Below are positions 1 through 9,078 of a stretch of DNA of 64,000 bases, one piece after another (position 1 is the first letter of the stretch; every line of letters starts with the position of its first letter). The stretch is from Bradyrhizobium diazoefficiens (GTDB lineage: Bacteria > Pseudomonadota > Alphaproteobacteria > Rhizobiales > Xanthobacteraceae): assembly GCF_016616885.1 (NCBI RefSeq), contig NZ_CP067102.1, forward strand, positions 6,042,501-6,106,500, read 5' to 3'. Below the pieces are notes generated by a model that ran no database searches, was not told where the DNA came from, and was given only the letters and a program-made list of their open reading frames with translations. Made by a program: the position numbers and the translations under genes.

Positions 1-1
1 T

Positions 2-907
2 GGGCCCGTGTTCTGGCCCTACGCCTATTCCGACATTTTCAACTACACGTTCTGGTCCTATGCTTACGAGCCCGGCTATTGGGCGTACGCGTATGACGAC
101 TTCGTCGACACCGTGTTCTGGGGGAGTGACAGCCCCTATTCGGCCTATGCCAGCATCAACCCGTATGACTATCCGCAAGCCGGCGGCGGCTCCCGCGTGC
201 GCCAGCGCGCCAGCGTGAGCCCGCAAACGCTACAGCAATTGTGCAGCACACCGGACAAGGGCGTCACCGCCTGGCCGCTTGCCGATATCACGCAAGCGGT
301 GCGGCCGACGCCGGAGCAACGTGCGCTGCTCGACGAGTTGAAGACAGCGGCAGCCAGGGCTGCCGATATGTTCAAGGACTCCTGCGCGGAGACCTACGCA
401 CTCACCCCGCCTGGCCGCTTGCGGGCAATGGCGAACCGCATCAACGCGACGCTGGAAGCGGTCAAGATCGTGCGACCGGCACTGGAGAATTTCTACAACT
501 CGCTGAGTGACGAGCAGCAGGCCCGCTTCAACGCGCTCGGCCCCAATGTCGGCGACCGCTCGCAGCAGCAGCAAGCGGGCGCCGAGAGCTGCGGCGATCC
601 GAAATCCGGCCTGACCCAGTTGCCGATCCAAAGGATCGAGGCCGTGCTCCACCCCGCCGGCAAGCAGAAGGATGCGCTCGACCGCCTCAGTGAAGCAACA
701 GCCAAGGGCGTTGAAGGCCTCCAGGCGGCTTGCCCGAACGATATACCGCTGACGCCGGTCGGGCGGCTGGAAGCGATGCAGCACCGGCTCGAGGCCATGT
801 TGACGGCCGCCAAGCTGGTCGAGCCCGCGCTGGACGAGTTCTATGCCACGCTAAGCAGCGAGCAGAAGGCACGGTTCAACACGCTGCAACAGGTCGCAGG
901 CCCGTAG
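2..907 (+). CDS. LTXXQ-motif (Spy/CpxP-like) secreted protein, 5' end cut by window
   Basis: The reading frame is open to the left edge, so the true start and any signal peptide lie outside the window. The first ~50 visible residues are rich in Tyr, Trp and Phe. They are followed by two similar halves of about 100 residues, each with an LTPxGRL motif and an FYxxLSxEQxARFN motif, the signature of periplasmic LTXXQ/Spy-like helical proteins. Each half also carries a lone Cys before the LTP motif. Family members are periplasmic envelope-stress or chaperone-like proteins, but the role of this tandem form is not known. A decayed copy of the last ~90 bp of this gene lies at 6920-7002, so the locus has been duplicated or rearranged. 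Confidence 0.8.
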   Translation, partial: GPVFWPYAYSDIFNYTFWSYAYEPGYWAYAYDDFVDTVFWGSDSPYSAYASINPYDYPQAGGGSRVRQRASVSPQTLQQLCSTPDKGVTAWPLADITQAVRPTPEQRALLDELKTAAARAADMFKDSCAETYALTPPGRLRAMANRINATLEAVKIVRPALENFYNSLSDEQQARFNALGPNVGDRSQQQQAGAESCGDPKSGLTQLPIQRIEAVLHPAGKQKDALDRLSEATAKGVEGLQAACPNDIPLTPVGRLEAMQHRLEAMLTAAKLVEPALDEFYATLSSEQKARFNTLQQVAGP

Positions 908-1066
908 CGGCTGCGCCGCCTTCTGTCGTTGCAATTTGCGCCGCGGCCGAATGATGCGGGGTGCGCAATCGTCCTGCTTCACAGCTCGACGACATCATCT
1001 ATATCCCCGCGGCTCTCTCTGTGAGAGTACAGCGGCACGGAACGCAACGACAGCTTCGTTCTGACC

Positions 1067-1273
1067 TCACGCGGAAATCGTCTTCCGCTCAGCATCATCT
1101 GTGTTTGTGATCGGTTCAGGCTGCTCTATCTCATTCGAGCCAGCGGCGTTGCATTGTTGGAAGTGAGAAGACAACTCAAGATCGGCCAGATGATCCCAGT
1201 ATTCTGCTTCTGCGAGCAGCTTCCATTTGTTCATGCTGTTGTAGGCGGCCTGTTGGCGGCACAGCGAACCCAT
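1067..1273 (-). CDS. Small hypothetical protein overlapping the opgC-like 3' end
   Basis: A 68-residue frame, partly overlapping the tail of the OpgC-like gene on the same strand. Its composition (acidic, Trp/Tyr-containing helix followed by a polar tail) looks more protein-like than the overlapping OpgC tail. The ATG at 1273 has only a weak GCGAG in front; another ATG sits at 1234. No family was recognised. The reading could instead be the remains of a frameshifted C-terminus. Confidence 0.35.
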   Translation of the reverse strand: MGSLCRQQAAYNSMNKWKLLAEAEYWDHLADLELSSHFQQCNAAGSNEIEQPEPITNTDDAERKTISA

Positions 1274-2582
1274 CTCGCAAGCTGACAATCCTCATCCAAG
1301 TCTGGACATCGGCTTTGGGCAAGGTTCTGGCCGCCGGTCCATCCGAATTCGCGTGGCCCCCGGCGAAACGACTCCAGGCGCGCCAGCCGACGGCGCCCCA
1401 GCCTTCCTGCTCGGCGCGCGCACTCATAGACGCTGCGACGGTCAGCTGCTGACTCGGTTTGCTCTTGATCAAGTTCAGCAGCGTCGCCGCCACGATCATC
1501 ATCAGGACGCCAGCAACGCTGAGCGCGATCTGCATCGCCAGCCCTTCCGAAACATCGAGCAGCGCCAGGACGCTGGCGAGCGTAAGCAGAACGCCGAGGC
1601 AGTAGATCGGCAACGAGTTCTTGCCACAGAGAATCGCACCGCGCATCACTGTCGCCGTCAGCCCTCGCTGATTGGGAGGCACGAGCCATACCGCCAAAAC
1701 CGCAAGGGCCAAAAAATGCAGCAGCCTGAATGGGTCGAGATTTGATTTATCCATGGGATAAAACAGTTTCAGCAGCGCCTGTGGGATTATTCCGTCCAAT
1801 AGTTTGGTCCTCCAGCTCAATGCGATGATTAGGCTGAACACCAGATAGAGAGCGGCGGGCACAAGCGCCGTGCGTGACGTCACCCATGGCCGCGCTCTCT
1901 CGCCTTCGATCGTCGACCACGCGCCAAGTACAACAAGCAACTGCCAGGCTATGGGATTGAAGGCCCAGTGGCCGCTCGGCCACGCGGGTATCACCCAGCC
2001 GAATACATGCACCAGGGTATAAAGCGCCAGCGAGGCGCCGAGCATCACGTTCGGCACTCGCAGCAGCAGCCACAGCAGCGGCGCGAATAAGAGATGAAGA
2101 AGCACGAAGATCGGCAACACGTCGGTGTTTACCGGACAGTATTGCAGGATTGCCGCGTGCATGAGCGTCGCGCCTGGCTGGTTCAATAGAATGCGCGTAT
2201 TGCTCTCGTCAGCAAGACGGTCCCCGCCTGCGAGGTAAACCAGGATCGCACAGGAGAGCGTGAGCAGCAGAAATGCGGCATAAATATCCCAGCTTCGCCG
2301 CAGCGTCCGCCTGATCAGGCCGGTCCAGCCCTCGCAGCGCCATACCTTGCCGTAGGCCAGTGCGCAGGTCACACCCGAGACGAACATGAACACTTCCGCG
2401 GCATCGCTGAAGCCGTAGTTCCGCAGCGTCAGCCAACTTCCGATGTTGTTGGGAACATGGTCGAGAAAGATGCACCAGAGCGCGATGCCGCGGCAGGCGT
2501 CAATTCGCAGATCGCGGCCGGAACCTTTTAGCTCCGGCAGCGCGCTTACCAATGGCTTCGGGGTGGCAGTTCGATCATGCAT
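1176..2582 (-). CDS. OpgC-type integral membrane acyltransferase-like protein
   Basis: A multi-pass membrane protein. The N-terminal part has the OpgC signature (RIDACRGIALWCIFLDHVPNN near residues 25-50, then FMFVSGV), followed by about ten hydrophobic segments ending near residue 375. OpgC proteins modify periplasmic glucans (succinylation in the prototype) and belong to the acyltransferase-3-like membrane families. The ATG at 2582 is preceded by GAGG at good spacing and is preferred over a TTG at 2630. The last ~90 residues contain no membrane segment, look unlike the family and overlap another frame, so the end of the gene may be frameshifted. A short ORF (2657-2788) lies just upstream on the same strand. 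Confidence 0.75.
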   Translation of the reverse strand: MHDRTATPKPLVSALPELKGSGRDLRIDACRGIALWCIFLDHVPNNIGSWLTLRNYGFSDAAEVFMFVSGVTCALAYGKVWRCEGWTGLIRRTLRRSWDIYAAFLLLTLSCAILVYLAGGDRLADESNTRILLNQPGATLMHAAILQYCPVNTDVLPIFVLLHLLFAPLLWLLLRVPNVMLGASLALYTLVHVFGWVIPAWPSGHWAFNPIAWQLLVVLGAWSTIEGERARPWVTSRTALVPAALYLVFSLIIALSWRTKLLDGIIPQALLKLFYPMDKSNLDPFRLLHFLALAVLAVWLVPPNQRGLTATVMRGAILCGKNSLPIYCLGVLLTLASVLALLDVSEGLAMQIALSVAGVLMMIVAATLLNLIKSKPSQQLTVAASMSARAEQEGWGAVGWRAWSRFAGGHANSDGPAARTLPKADVQTWMRIVSLRDGFAVPPTGRLQQHEQMEAARRSRILGSSGRS

Positions 2583-2656
2583 CTGGTTGCCTCGTCCGGC
2601 GCGCAAGCACTCTTCAAGACGAACGATCAAGAGGGACAGAAGGCGAGCTCTCTACG

Positions 2657-2788
2657 CTATGAAAAGCACGCGATAACCGCGAGAGCAAAATCGGCGAGAT
2701 TAAAATCGGCGCTGAAATTCGGTGCAAGCGTGATGAGAAGCCCGCCAGCGGTAGCAGCGCCGACAATAGCAGCAGCAATTCTGGTCAT
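2657..2788 (-). CDS. Small hydrophobic protein (43 aa)
   Basis: An ATG with a good AGGGGAT ribosome binding site opens a 43-codon frame. The product starts MTRIAAAIVG, runs through a hydrophobic stretch of about 17 residues and ends with a second hydrophobic segment. It would be a small inner-membrane or secreted peptide. It precedes the OpgC-like gene by about 75 bp in the same direction and may be co-transcribed. No family recognised. Confidence 0.45.
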   Translation of the reverse strand: MTRIAAAIVGAATAGGLLITLAPNFSADFNLADFALAVIACFS

Positions 2789-2873
2789 TTTTGCAATCCC
2801 CTCTGAACCTGCTGGGAAAGCCAATGCCGCGAAAAACATCCTACCCCCTGCGGAATCCTAACAACGCCGCAGT

Positions 2874-3074
2874 CTAGAGCTGATTCACGCCCAACCCCGC
2901 CATGACCCCAATTGCGACAACGATCATAAGGTGGCGCTTGGCAGTAGCTCTTGGCGGTGAGGCTGTTCGTGGAGGAGCATCGTTCAACCGACACAGCTTG
3001 TAAATCAGCCCGAGGTCCGGACTGGGAGATCCCTTGGTCCTATGATCAAGGTACCGCACAGCTCTCGGCTTCAA
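2874..3074 (-). CDS. Possible small protein with C-terminal membrane anchor
   Basis: A 66-residue frame with a TTG start and no convincing ribosome binding site. The N-terminal part is basic and polar, and the last ~17 residues are hydrophobic, as in a tail anchor. It is the only protein-like feature in the otherwise gene-free 2789-3369 stretch. It may be spurious. Confidence 0.25.
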   Translation of the reverse strand: MKPRAVRYLDHRTKGSPSPDLGLIYKLCRLNDAPPRTASPPRATAKRHLMIVVAIGVMAGLGVNQL

Positions 3075-3369
3075 TCTGACGTCGCTCAGGCCACATCATA
3101 GGCATGTCACCATTGCGCATAGGCCAAGGAGAGGCCGACTCGCGCGGACCCTCGTGGTCCGCGCTCGCTTTTCTCGCTGTTGTACTGTGTGGCACACCGC
3201 CCATCGGCTCCCATCTTGAGTGGCCTGACCGTCAACCGCTGGTCGGGATAGGGATGGCGGATGGGCGGTTCGAGAGCCAATCCTTGGCCACCTTCGTGTC
3301 GCCAAAGGCCCGAAGGTGGGTGTATGGTTCTTAAATTGGATCTCCGTGCAGGATGACGGAGAGCTTTTT

Positions 3370-4032
3370 ATGAAGGTCCTGATTGTCGACGATCACGCAT
3401 TGATTCGCGAGGCCCTGCACTCTGTTCTGAAGCAACTGAACCGAGAAGCGGTCGTTCTTGACGCTTCGAACAGCCATCAGGCAATGTGCATCGTCGAGGA
3501 ACATCCGGACATCAGCCTCATTCTGCTTGATATCAATTTGCCCGATCGAGATGGTTTTTCTGTTCTTCGCGAACTGCGTGAGCGCTATGCGACCATTGCT
3601 ATCGTCATCCTCTCGTCGTCGGATGATCAAGACACAGTCAAGCGCGCTTTCAAACTTGGCGCTTTGGGTTTCATCCCGAAAACTACCGAACGTGAGGTTA
3701 TACTCAGCGCTATCAAGTTGGTGTTCTCTGGCGGCGTTTACATTCCCTCACAAATGTTGGAGGAAACGGGGAGTCCTCGGCTTACAGATAAGCCAGCGGC
3801 ACGCGACTCGCTCAAGGGTATCGGGTTGACCGATCGGCAGATTGAGGTACTTGCGCTCCTGATGAAGGGAAGAAGCAACAAGGTCATTGCCAAGACACTC
3901 AATATGGCAGTACCGACAGTGAAGAACCACATCACGGTCGTTCTCAAGGCGCTCGGTGTAGCCAGTCGCACCGAGGCGATAATAAAGGTAGGAAAAATGG
4001 GCTGGGAGTTGCCGCCAAAATCTGAACCATAA
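3370..4032 (+). CDS. NarL/LuxR-family response regulator
   Basis: A two-domain transcriptional response regulator of 220 residues. The receiver domain (about 1-120) has the acidic pair D7/D8, the phospho-acceptor D54 in LLDINLPDRDG and the conserved K104. A LuxR/NarL helix-turn-helix occupies about 152-210 (LTDRQIEVLALL...VPTVKNHI). The ATG at 3370 has GGAGAG seven bases upstream, so the in-frame TTG-type start at 3316 is rejected. The gene converges on the hybrid histidine kinase that ends 19 bp away, so that kinase is the likely partner, although pairing is inferred only from position. Confidence 0.9.
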   Translation: MKVLIVDDHALIREALHSVLKQLNREAVVLDASNSHQAMCIVEEHPDISLILLDINLPDRDGFSVLRELRERYATIAIVILSSSDDQDTVKRAFKLGALGFIPKTTEREVILSAIKLVFSGGVYIPSQMLEETGSPRLTDKPAARDSLKGIGLTDRQIEVLALLMKGRSNKVIAKTLNMAVPTVKNHITVVLKALGVASRTEAIIKVGKMGWELPPKSEP

Positions 4033-4051
4033 AATTGCTCCGGCGTCTCTC

Positions 4052-6157
4052 CTATCCTCCATGATCCCTAAAGAGTTCGTGCATAACAGCGCGGAGCCGC
4101 ATTGGATCAACAGGCTTGTGCAGCAAAATGTATCCTCTCGCGTTAGCGTCACGCAACGGTTCAGCTGCCGTATCGCCGCTGATCAGAATAGCTGGAATGG
4201 AGGAACCAAACGCCGCATTGATTTGTTCAATTGCGCAGATTCCAGTCTTTCCACTCGCAAGATGATAGTCCGAGATTATAAGATCGGGGGGTTGTTGGCG
4301 CTGAACAACTCGCATAAGTGCAGCTTCGTCGGATCCGGCGGTAAGGACGGAGTATCCCCAATTGCTGAGCAATCCGCCCGTTCCCTCCGTCACCATTGGA
4401 GCGTCAGCAATAACAAGAATGAGTTTCCCTTCGGCCGAAAAAGCTCCGCTGTACGGGGAGTCAACGGGTGCGGTGGACGTGACACATTCATCGACCATCG
4501 GAAGCTCGATCGCGAAGCGCGAACCTCGGCCCACACGCGAAGCTAAGTCGATTTGATGGTTGAGAAGGAGGCGAAGCCTGTCAACAATGGCAAGGCCAAG
4601 CCCCAGGCCGCCGGACCGGTTCCGCTCTTGGGCGGGAACTTGAACGAACTCGCCAAAGATGTTCTGCTTCTGATCCTTAGGAATACCGGGGCCGGTATCC
4701 CACACTTCGATACGCAACGATTCGCCGCGCCGACGGCATCCGACGATGATCCCGCCCCACAACGTATAGCGGACGGCATTGGATACCAGATTGAGCAGTA
4801 TGCGTTCGAGCAGCATGGCGTCACTCCGCACCCAGGCGTTACTTCGCCTAATGCGTAGCTGTATGCCTTTTTCTCGCGTTGCCTGATTAAAGGTCGTCTC
4901 AAGTTTTTGCAGCAGGCGCGCGATTGGGAATTCGGTAATTTTCGGAGTAAGCATCCCAGCATCGAGCCTGGAGATATCCAGGAGCGAATTGAACATTTCA
5001 TCCATTTCTTTGCGCGCTGCATCGACCCGTTCGATCGTCTTTGTCCTTTCCCCCGAATTGAGCGGCGTGCGCAGCTGGGCAACGAACAAGCCCAGTGCAT
5101 GTAATGGCTGCCGCAAATCATGGCTTGCCATGGCAAGAAAGCGCGATTTTGCGGCGTTGGCGAGCTCCAATTCTTGCGTACGCTCTGCGACCTTGTGCTC
5201 AAGTTCGATCTGCGCGCCGCGCAGACTTTCCTCCGCTTTCTTGCGTACCTCGACGTCGGCGCTGAGCAACAAGCTTGGAACGGTAATACTGATCAAGAAC
5301 ATCAACACCAGCAGGAATGAAGAGTTGAGATCTCCGCTCGTGAAGGGACCGCCGCCCATGAGCGTCCCCCAAATCGTGGCGCCCGCAAGTACCAGCGCGA
5401 CCGTTGCGGTGTCGCGCGGACCGCGGCGCAGTGCCGCCCATAACATTGGCAAGATCGCAAGAAAACCCAGTGGATCTCGGCCTGGCGTTTGCTCGATCAG
5501 GGGGCTGAAAGCAATGAGGCCAACGACCGCCGCTGTTGCAAGCACGCCGACTGTCTCCAAAAACTCATTGCGGCTGAAAGCATAGTGGTGGCCTGCCGCC
5601 CAAAGCACAATAACCGGGGTAATCACCAGCGCGCCGGTCGCATCTCCCAGCCACCATGTGATCCAGGCGTCAGCAAAATTCTTGGGTTCGATGTACCCGA
5701 CGGTTGCCAGGCTGGTTAGTCCAATGCTTGCGCTGATCGGTGTCGCGATCACGACGCAAATCAGAGCAAACTTTGCAACGGAATTTGGCGTTGAAAATGT
5801 GTTACAGCCGCCCGACCATCGATTGATGAGATAAGCGCCGACAACCGCTTCGAGAGAGTTGCCGGTTGCAATACCCATTGAGGTGGCAACCGAGCCGGCC
5901 GTCGTGGCATTGGCGACCATCGCCGCTGTAAAAATTGCTGGCCAAATCCGATATCCCCGCAACAACACGGCCGCCAGCGCGACACCCGTCGGCGGCCAAA
6001 TTGGCGTTGCGCTGGGATGAATAGAGGCGAGGGCAAGGCCGCCTTTTGCCAGGGCGAAATAGATCGCTCCAATTGCGACCAGATCCCCGGCATAGCTAAT
6101 GCTTCGGCAGGAACTTGCCTCCGAAATCAAAAATCGTGAATCGGACATCGTCAACAA
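4052..6157 (-). CDS. MASE1-domain hybrid histidine kinase with C-terminal receiver
   Basis: A 701-residue sensor kinase. Residues ~20-300 form a MASE1-type membrane sensor of about eight or nine segments, including the PIWPPTGVA motif. A short coiled coil (about 305-335) leads to a HisKA domain with H346 in SHDLRQPLH, then a HATPase domain with the N box near N456/N460, DTGPGIP at 487-493 and GLGLGLAI near 517-524. A receiver domain (about 578-695) holds D630 and K681, making it a hybrid kinase. The signal is unknown, as for most MASE1 sensors. It is tail-to-tail with a NarL-type regulator. A second Met at codon 4 is an alternative start. Confidence 0.9.
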   Translation of the reverse strand: MLTMSDSRFLISEASSCRSISYAGDLVAIGAIYFALAKGGLALASIHPSATPIWPPTGVALAAVLLRGYRIWPAIFTAAMVANATTAGSVATSMGIATGNSLEAVVGAYLINRWSGGCNTFSTPNSVAKFALICVVIATPISASIGLTSLATVGYIEPKNFADAWITWWLGDATGALVITPVIVLWAAGHHYAFSRNEFLETVGVLATAAVVGLIAFSPLIEQTPGRDPLGFLAILPMLWAALRRGPRDTATVALVLAGATIWGTLMGGGPFTSGDLNSSFLLVLMFLISITVPSLLLSADVEVRKKAEESLRGAQIELEHKVAERTQELELANAAKSRFLAMASHDLRQPLHALGLFVAQLRTPLNSGERTKTIERVDAARKEMDEMFNSLLDISRLDAGMLTPKITEFPIARLLQKLETTFNQATREKGIQLRIRRSNAWVRSDAMLLERILLNLVSNAVRYTLWGGIIVGCRRRGESLRIEVWDTGPGIPKDQKQNIFGEFVQVPAQERNRSGGLGLGLAIVDRLRLLLNHQIDLASRVGRGSRFAIELPMVDECVTSTAPVDSPYSGAFSAEGKLILVIADAPMVTEGTGGLLSNWGYSVLTAGSDEAALMRVVQRQQPPDLIISDYHLASGKTGICAIEQINAAFGSSIPAILISGDTAAEPLRDANARGYILLHKPVDPMRLRAVMHELFRDHGG

Positions 6158-6919
6158 CTTGGACTACGTTCGCCCCCCATGACTGACTTTTTGATCTTTT
6201 GATAAAGGTCAATGATCGCTACTCCGCCGATTAGATGTGCCTCGCGAACAAACGAGCCTTTGCGATCGGATGCGTTCCGGGCCGGAACTTCGATGAGCGA
6301 TGGTGGACTGCACCAGCAGCACGGCGATTACCGCAGAGCGCGCTGAAAGATGTCAGGGTAGGGCTGACTAATATGTTGAGGGCCGCGCCAGCTCGGTTCT
6401 GAAAAATTTCTCAAGCCATACAGGAAACGACCTGCTCGAAAACAAGCATGAGCCGGTGAATAGCAAATTCAATTCACGACTTCGTAAGCGCAAGGACGGT
6501 TAGCACAACCACCACTCTCTGCCTTTCGACGGTACAAGCTCCGCGCTTCGGCACTAACCCATCTTCGATCTTATCTAGCTACCCTTTCATTCCCGCGCCC
6601 GCTGTCATTTGACGCAGGAAATCGTGTCAGTTCGCATGAAACGAGGGGCAAGAAAATCGGCTTATGACTCCGGTCGCGACAGCGACGCGGCAACTATTGC
6701 CGTCCGCTGCTACGACGAGAGCCGGGCGAGACATTTAGCCGCAATTCTGCAGCAGTGCTGGGCGCGGTCCTTGCCACATCGACGCGAGCGGCAACATGAT
6801 TTGCTGAGCTTCAGGACAATCATTTCAAAATAGGTCATCAAACGGCGACCTGATCAATTCGGCAGCTTTTGGCGCAAAGCGGACCAACTCAGCACGGGCA
6901 ACTTCAGCAACGGGTCGTG
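6158..6919. other. Gene-poor stretch upstream of the hybrid kinase
   Basis: About 760 bp lie between the kinase start and the LTXXQ remnant. A 74-codon frame with a TTG start at 6609-6833 has no ribosome binding site and a basic, low-complexity product, so it is not called. The kinase promoter must lie here, but no clear -35/-10 pair was found. No repeat or RNA gene was recognised. Confidence 0.5.
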
Positions 6920-7002
6920 GCTGGTCGAGCGCCCTGGACGAGGCCTATGCACGCTGAGCAGCGAGGAGAAGGCGCACGCGGCAACAAGTCGCAAGCCCGT
7001 AG
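6920..7002 (+). pseudogene. 3' remnant of the LTXXQ-motif gene
   Basis: This stretch aligns with the last ~94 bp of the first gene in the window (814-907), including its stop codon, with three small deletions of about 2, 1 and 9 bases. The shared text includes ctggtcgagc, ctggacgag, agcagcgag and the terminal cccgtag. The reading frame is broken. It lies 12 bp from the end of the sugar-isomerase-like gene on the other strand and in the same orientation as the full copy, so the 6 kb between them is flanked by direct copies. Confidence 0.8.
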
Positions 7003-7014
7003 GATCCGCACTCT

Positions 7015-7878
7015 CTACACCACCGTCCTGTGACGCGCGATGCAGGTCTGCAGCACCTCATCCATCGGCCTGCCCCACCAGTCATTGGAGAATATCTCGA
7101 TCTCGCAATAGCCGGCATAACCCTGCGCCTCGACGGCAGCGCGCGCGGATTTGATGTCGATGACGCCGTCGCCCATCATGCCGCGGTCGTTGAGGATGTC
7201 CCTGGTCGGCACCAGCCAGTCGCAGACATGGAAGGCGAGCAGGCGGTCCTTGCCGGCGCGGGCGATCTGCTCCATCAGCTCCGGATCCCACCAGATGTGA
7301 TAGACATCGAGCGCGACGCCGAGCATGCCGCTGCGGCCGGGGTCAAGCCGATCGCAGATGTCGAGCGCCTGCTTTGTGGTGTTCACGCAGGCGCGGTCAG
7401 CGGCGTAAGCCGGATGCAAGGGCTCGATCGCCAACGGCAGCTTTGCCTGTTTGGCGTAATCGAGCATGTCGGCGAGTGCTTCCTCGACCTGCCCGCGCGC
7501 CGCCACGAGATCCTTCGACGCCTCGCTGCCCGGCCGCGAATATTGCGGCAGGCCGCCGACGACGAGCACGATGCAGGGCGCGCCCAGCGCCTTGGCTTCG
7601 TCGACGCAGCGCCGGTTGTCGTCGCGCACCTCACCCCGGCGCGCCGCGTCCGAGGTGAACATGCCGCCACGGCAATAGCCCGAAAGATCAAGCCCCGCAT
7701 CGCGCACGGCGCGCACGGCGCGGTCGAGACCGACGGTCGCGACCTGGTCGCGCCAAGGATCGATGGCGCGGATGCCGTGTTTCGCGCAGGCATCAATGAT
7801 CTGAACGAGGTCACCCTGCTTGCGGACTGTCGCCGTGTTCAGCGACAGCCAGCGATGGTCGGACAAGAAATCGCGCAT
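7015..7878 (-). CDS. Sugar phosphate isomerase/epimerase-like TIM barrel protein
   Basis: A 287-residue member of the xylose-isomerase-like TIM-barrel (AP endonuclease family 2) group. Expected metal-site motifs are present: IEPLHP near 150, LDVYHIWWDP near 190, HVCDW near 218 and EIEIFSN near 260. Family members isomerise or epimerise sugars, keto-sugars or cyclitols. It is the last gene of a seven-gene operon, and its start overlaps the stop of the DUF993 gene by one base. The substrate is not known from sequence. Confidence 0.85.
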   Translation of the reverse strand: MRDFLSDHRWLSLNTATVRKQGDLVQIIDACAKHGIRAIDPWRDQVATVGLDRAVRAVRDAGLDLSGYCRGGMFTSDAARRGEVRDDNRRCVDEAKALGAPCIVLVVGGLPQYSRPGSEASKDLVAARGQVEEALADMLDYAKQAKLPLAIEPLHPAYAADRACVNTTKQALDICDRLDPGRSGMLGVALDVYHIWWDPELMEQIARAGKDRLLAFHVCDWLVPTRDILNDRGMMGDGVIDIKSARAAVEAQGYAGYCEIEIFSNDWWGRPMDEVLQTCIARHRTVV

Positions 7879-9068
7879 CAGGCGTCCAGTCCGTGCGAGG
7901 CGAGCACCGTCTTCATCCGCCGGGTCGCCAGTTCAGGATTGGCGAGCAGCCCGGCCTGATCGGCGAGCCGGAACAGCTCGGCCAGATGCAGCATCGAGCG
8001 CGCGCTCTCCTGGCCGCCGACCATGGTGAAATGATCCTGGTGGCCGTTGAGATACGCCATGAAGACGACGCCGGTCTTGTAGAAGCGTGTCGGCGCCTTG
8101 AAGATGTGACGCGACAGCGGCACGGTCGGCCCGAGTACCTCGTGGAAGCCGGTCTCATCGCCGGCCGCGAGCCGCGACAGCGCATAGGACGCCGCCGGCG
8201 CGATCGCGTCAAAAATGCCGAGCAGCGCATGTGAAAAGCCCTGCTCGTCGCCGGCGATCAGTTCGGCATAGTTGAAATCGTCGCCGGTGTACATCTTGAT
8301 GCGCTTGTCGAGACGACGGCGCATGTCGATCTCGCGCTGCTTGTCGAGCAGCGAAACCTTGACCCCGTCGACCTTGGCGGCGTTGCCGTTGATGATGGCG
8401 ACAGCAATATCCATCGCCTTGTCGATATCCTTGGTGCCCCAATAGCCCGCCAGCGCCGGATCGAACATGTCGCCGAGCCAGTGGATGATCACGGGCTGCG
8501 CTACCCCCGACAACACGCGGTCGTAGACCTTGGCGTAGTCGTCGGCGTTGCGGCCGAGTTTTGCCAGCGCGCGCGACGCCATCAGAATGATGCGGCCGCC
8601 GACCTTCTCGACCGCCGAGATCTGCTCCTCGTAGGCGCGGATCACGTCGTCGAGGCTCTTGGCATCCTCGACCGCGAGATGGTCGGTGCCGACACCGGAG
8701 AACACCAGCGCGTTGCGCCGCTTCGCGGCTCCGACCGAACGCGTGATCAGCTCCAGCGAGGTCGGCCAGTCCAGCCCCATGCCGCGCTGCGCGGTGTCCA
8801 TGGCTTCCGCAACGCCGAGGCCGAGGTCCCAGACATGCTCGCGAAAGGCGATGGTCTTGTCCCAGTCGACAGCGGCCGAAAGCCAGGGATCGTTGTCCGC
8901 AAAGGGATCGGCGACCGTATGCACGGCCGAGAAGGCGATGCGGTTCAGCGATCCCTCGAGCTTTGCGGGGAAGGTGCGCGAGGCCGCGAGCCGGTAGGTC
9001 TCAATCGAGCGATCGGCCTTCGGCAGCTTGAGCGACAATGACGACATCGGCAGGACGGGCTTATTCAT
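7878..9068 (-). CDS. DUF993 family protein (aldolase/dihydrodipicolinate-synthase-like)
   Basis: A 396-residue protein matching the DUF993 family, which is predicted to adopt a TIM-barrel fold related to dihydrodipicolinate synthase and has no established reaction. Visible conserved segments include FSGVGTDHL near 125, MASRALAKLGR near 165, IIHWLGDMFDP near 200 and KMYTGDDFNY near 265. The length is normal for the family. It sits between the Gfo/Idh/MocA gene (10 bp gap) and the isomerase-like gene (one-base overlap), which implies a shared pathway, probably a carbon-carbon cleavage or rearrangement step on a sugar-derived acid. Confidence 0.85.
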   Translation of the reverse strand: MNKPVLPMSSLSLKLPKADRSIETYRLAASRTFPAKLEGSLNRIAFSAVHTVADPFADNDPWLSAAVDWDKTIAFREHVWDLGLGVAEAMDTAQRGMGLDWPTSLELITRSVGAAKRRNALVFSGVGTDHLAVEDAKSLDDVIRAYEEQISAVEKVGGRIILMASRALAKLGRNADDYAKVYDRVLSGVAQPVIIHWLGDMFDPALAGYWGTKDIDKAMDIAVAIINGNAAKVDGVKVSLLDKQREIDMRRRLDKRIKMYTGDDFNYAELIAGDEQGFSHALLGIFDAIAPAASYALSRLAAGDETGFHEVLGPTVPLSRHIFKAPTRFYKTGVVFMAYLNGHQDHFTMVGGQESARSMLHLAELFRLADQAGLLANPELATRRMKTVLASHGLDA

Positions 9069-9078
9069 GTGTCCCTCC

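Noticed and set aside
6609..6833. 74-codon frame upstream of the LTXXQ remnant
   Set aside because: TTG start, no ribosome binding site, basic composition without hydrophobic core or family pattern.
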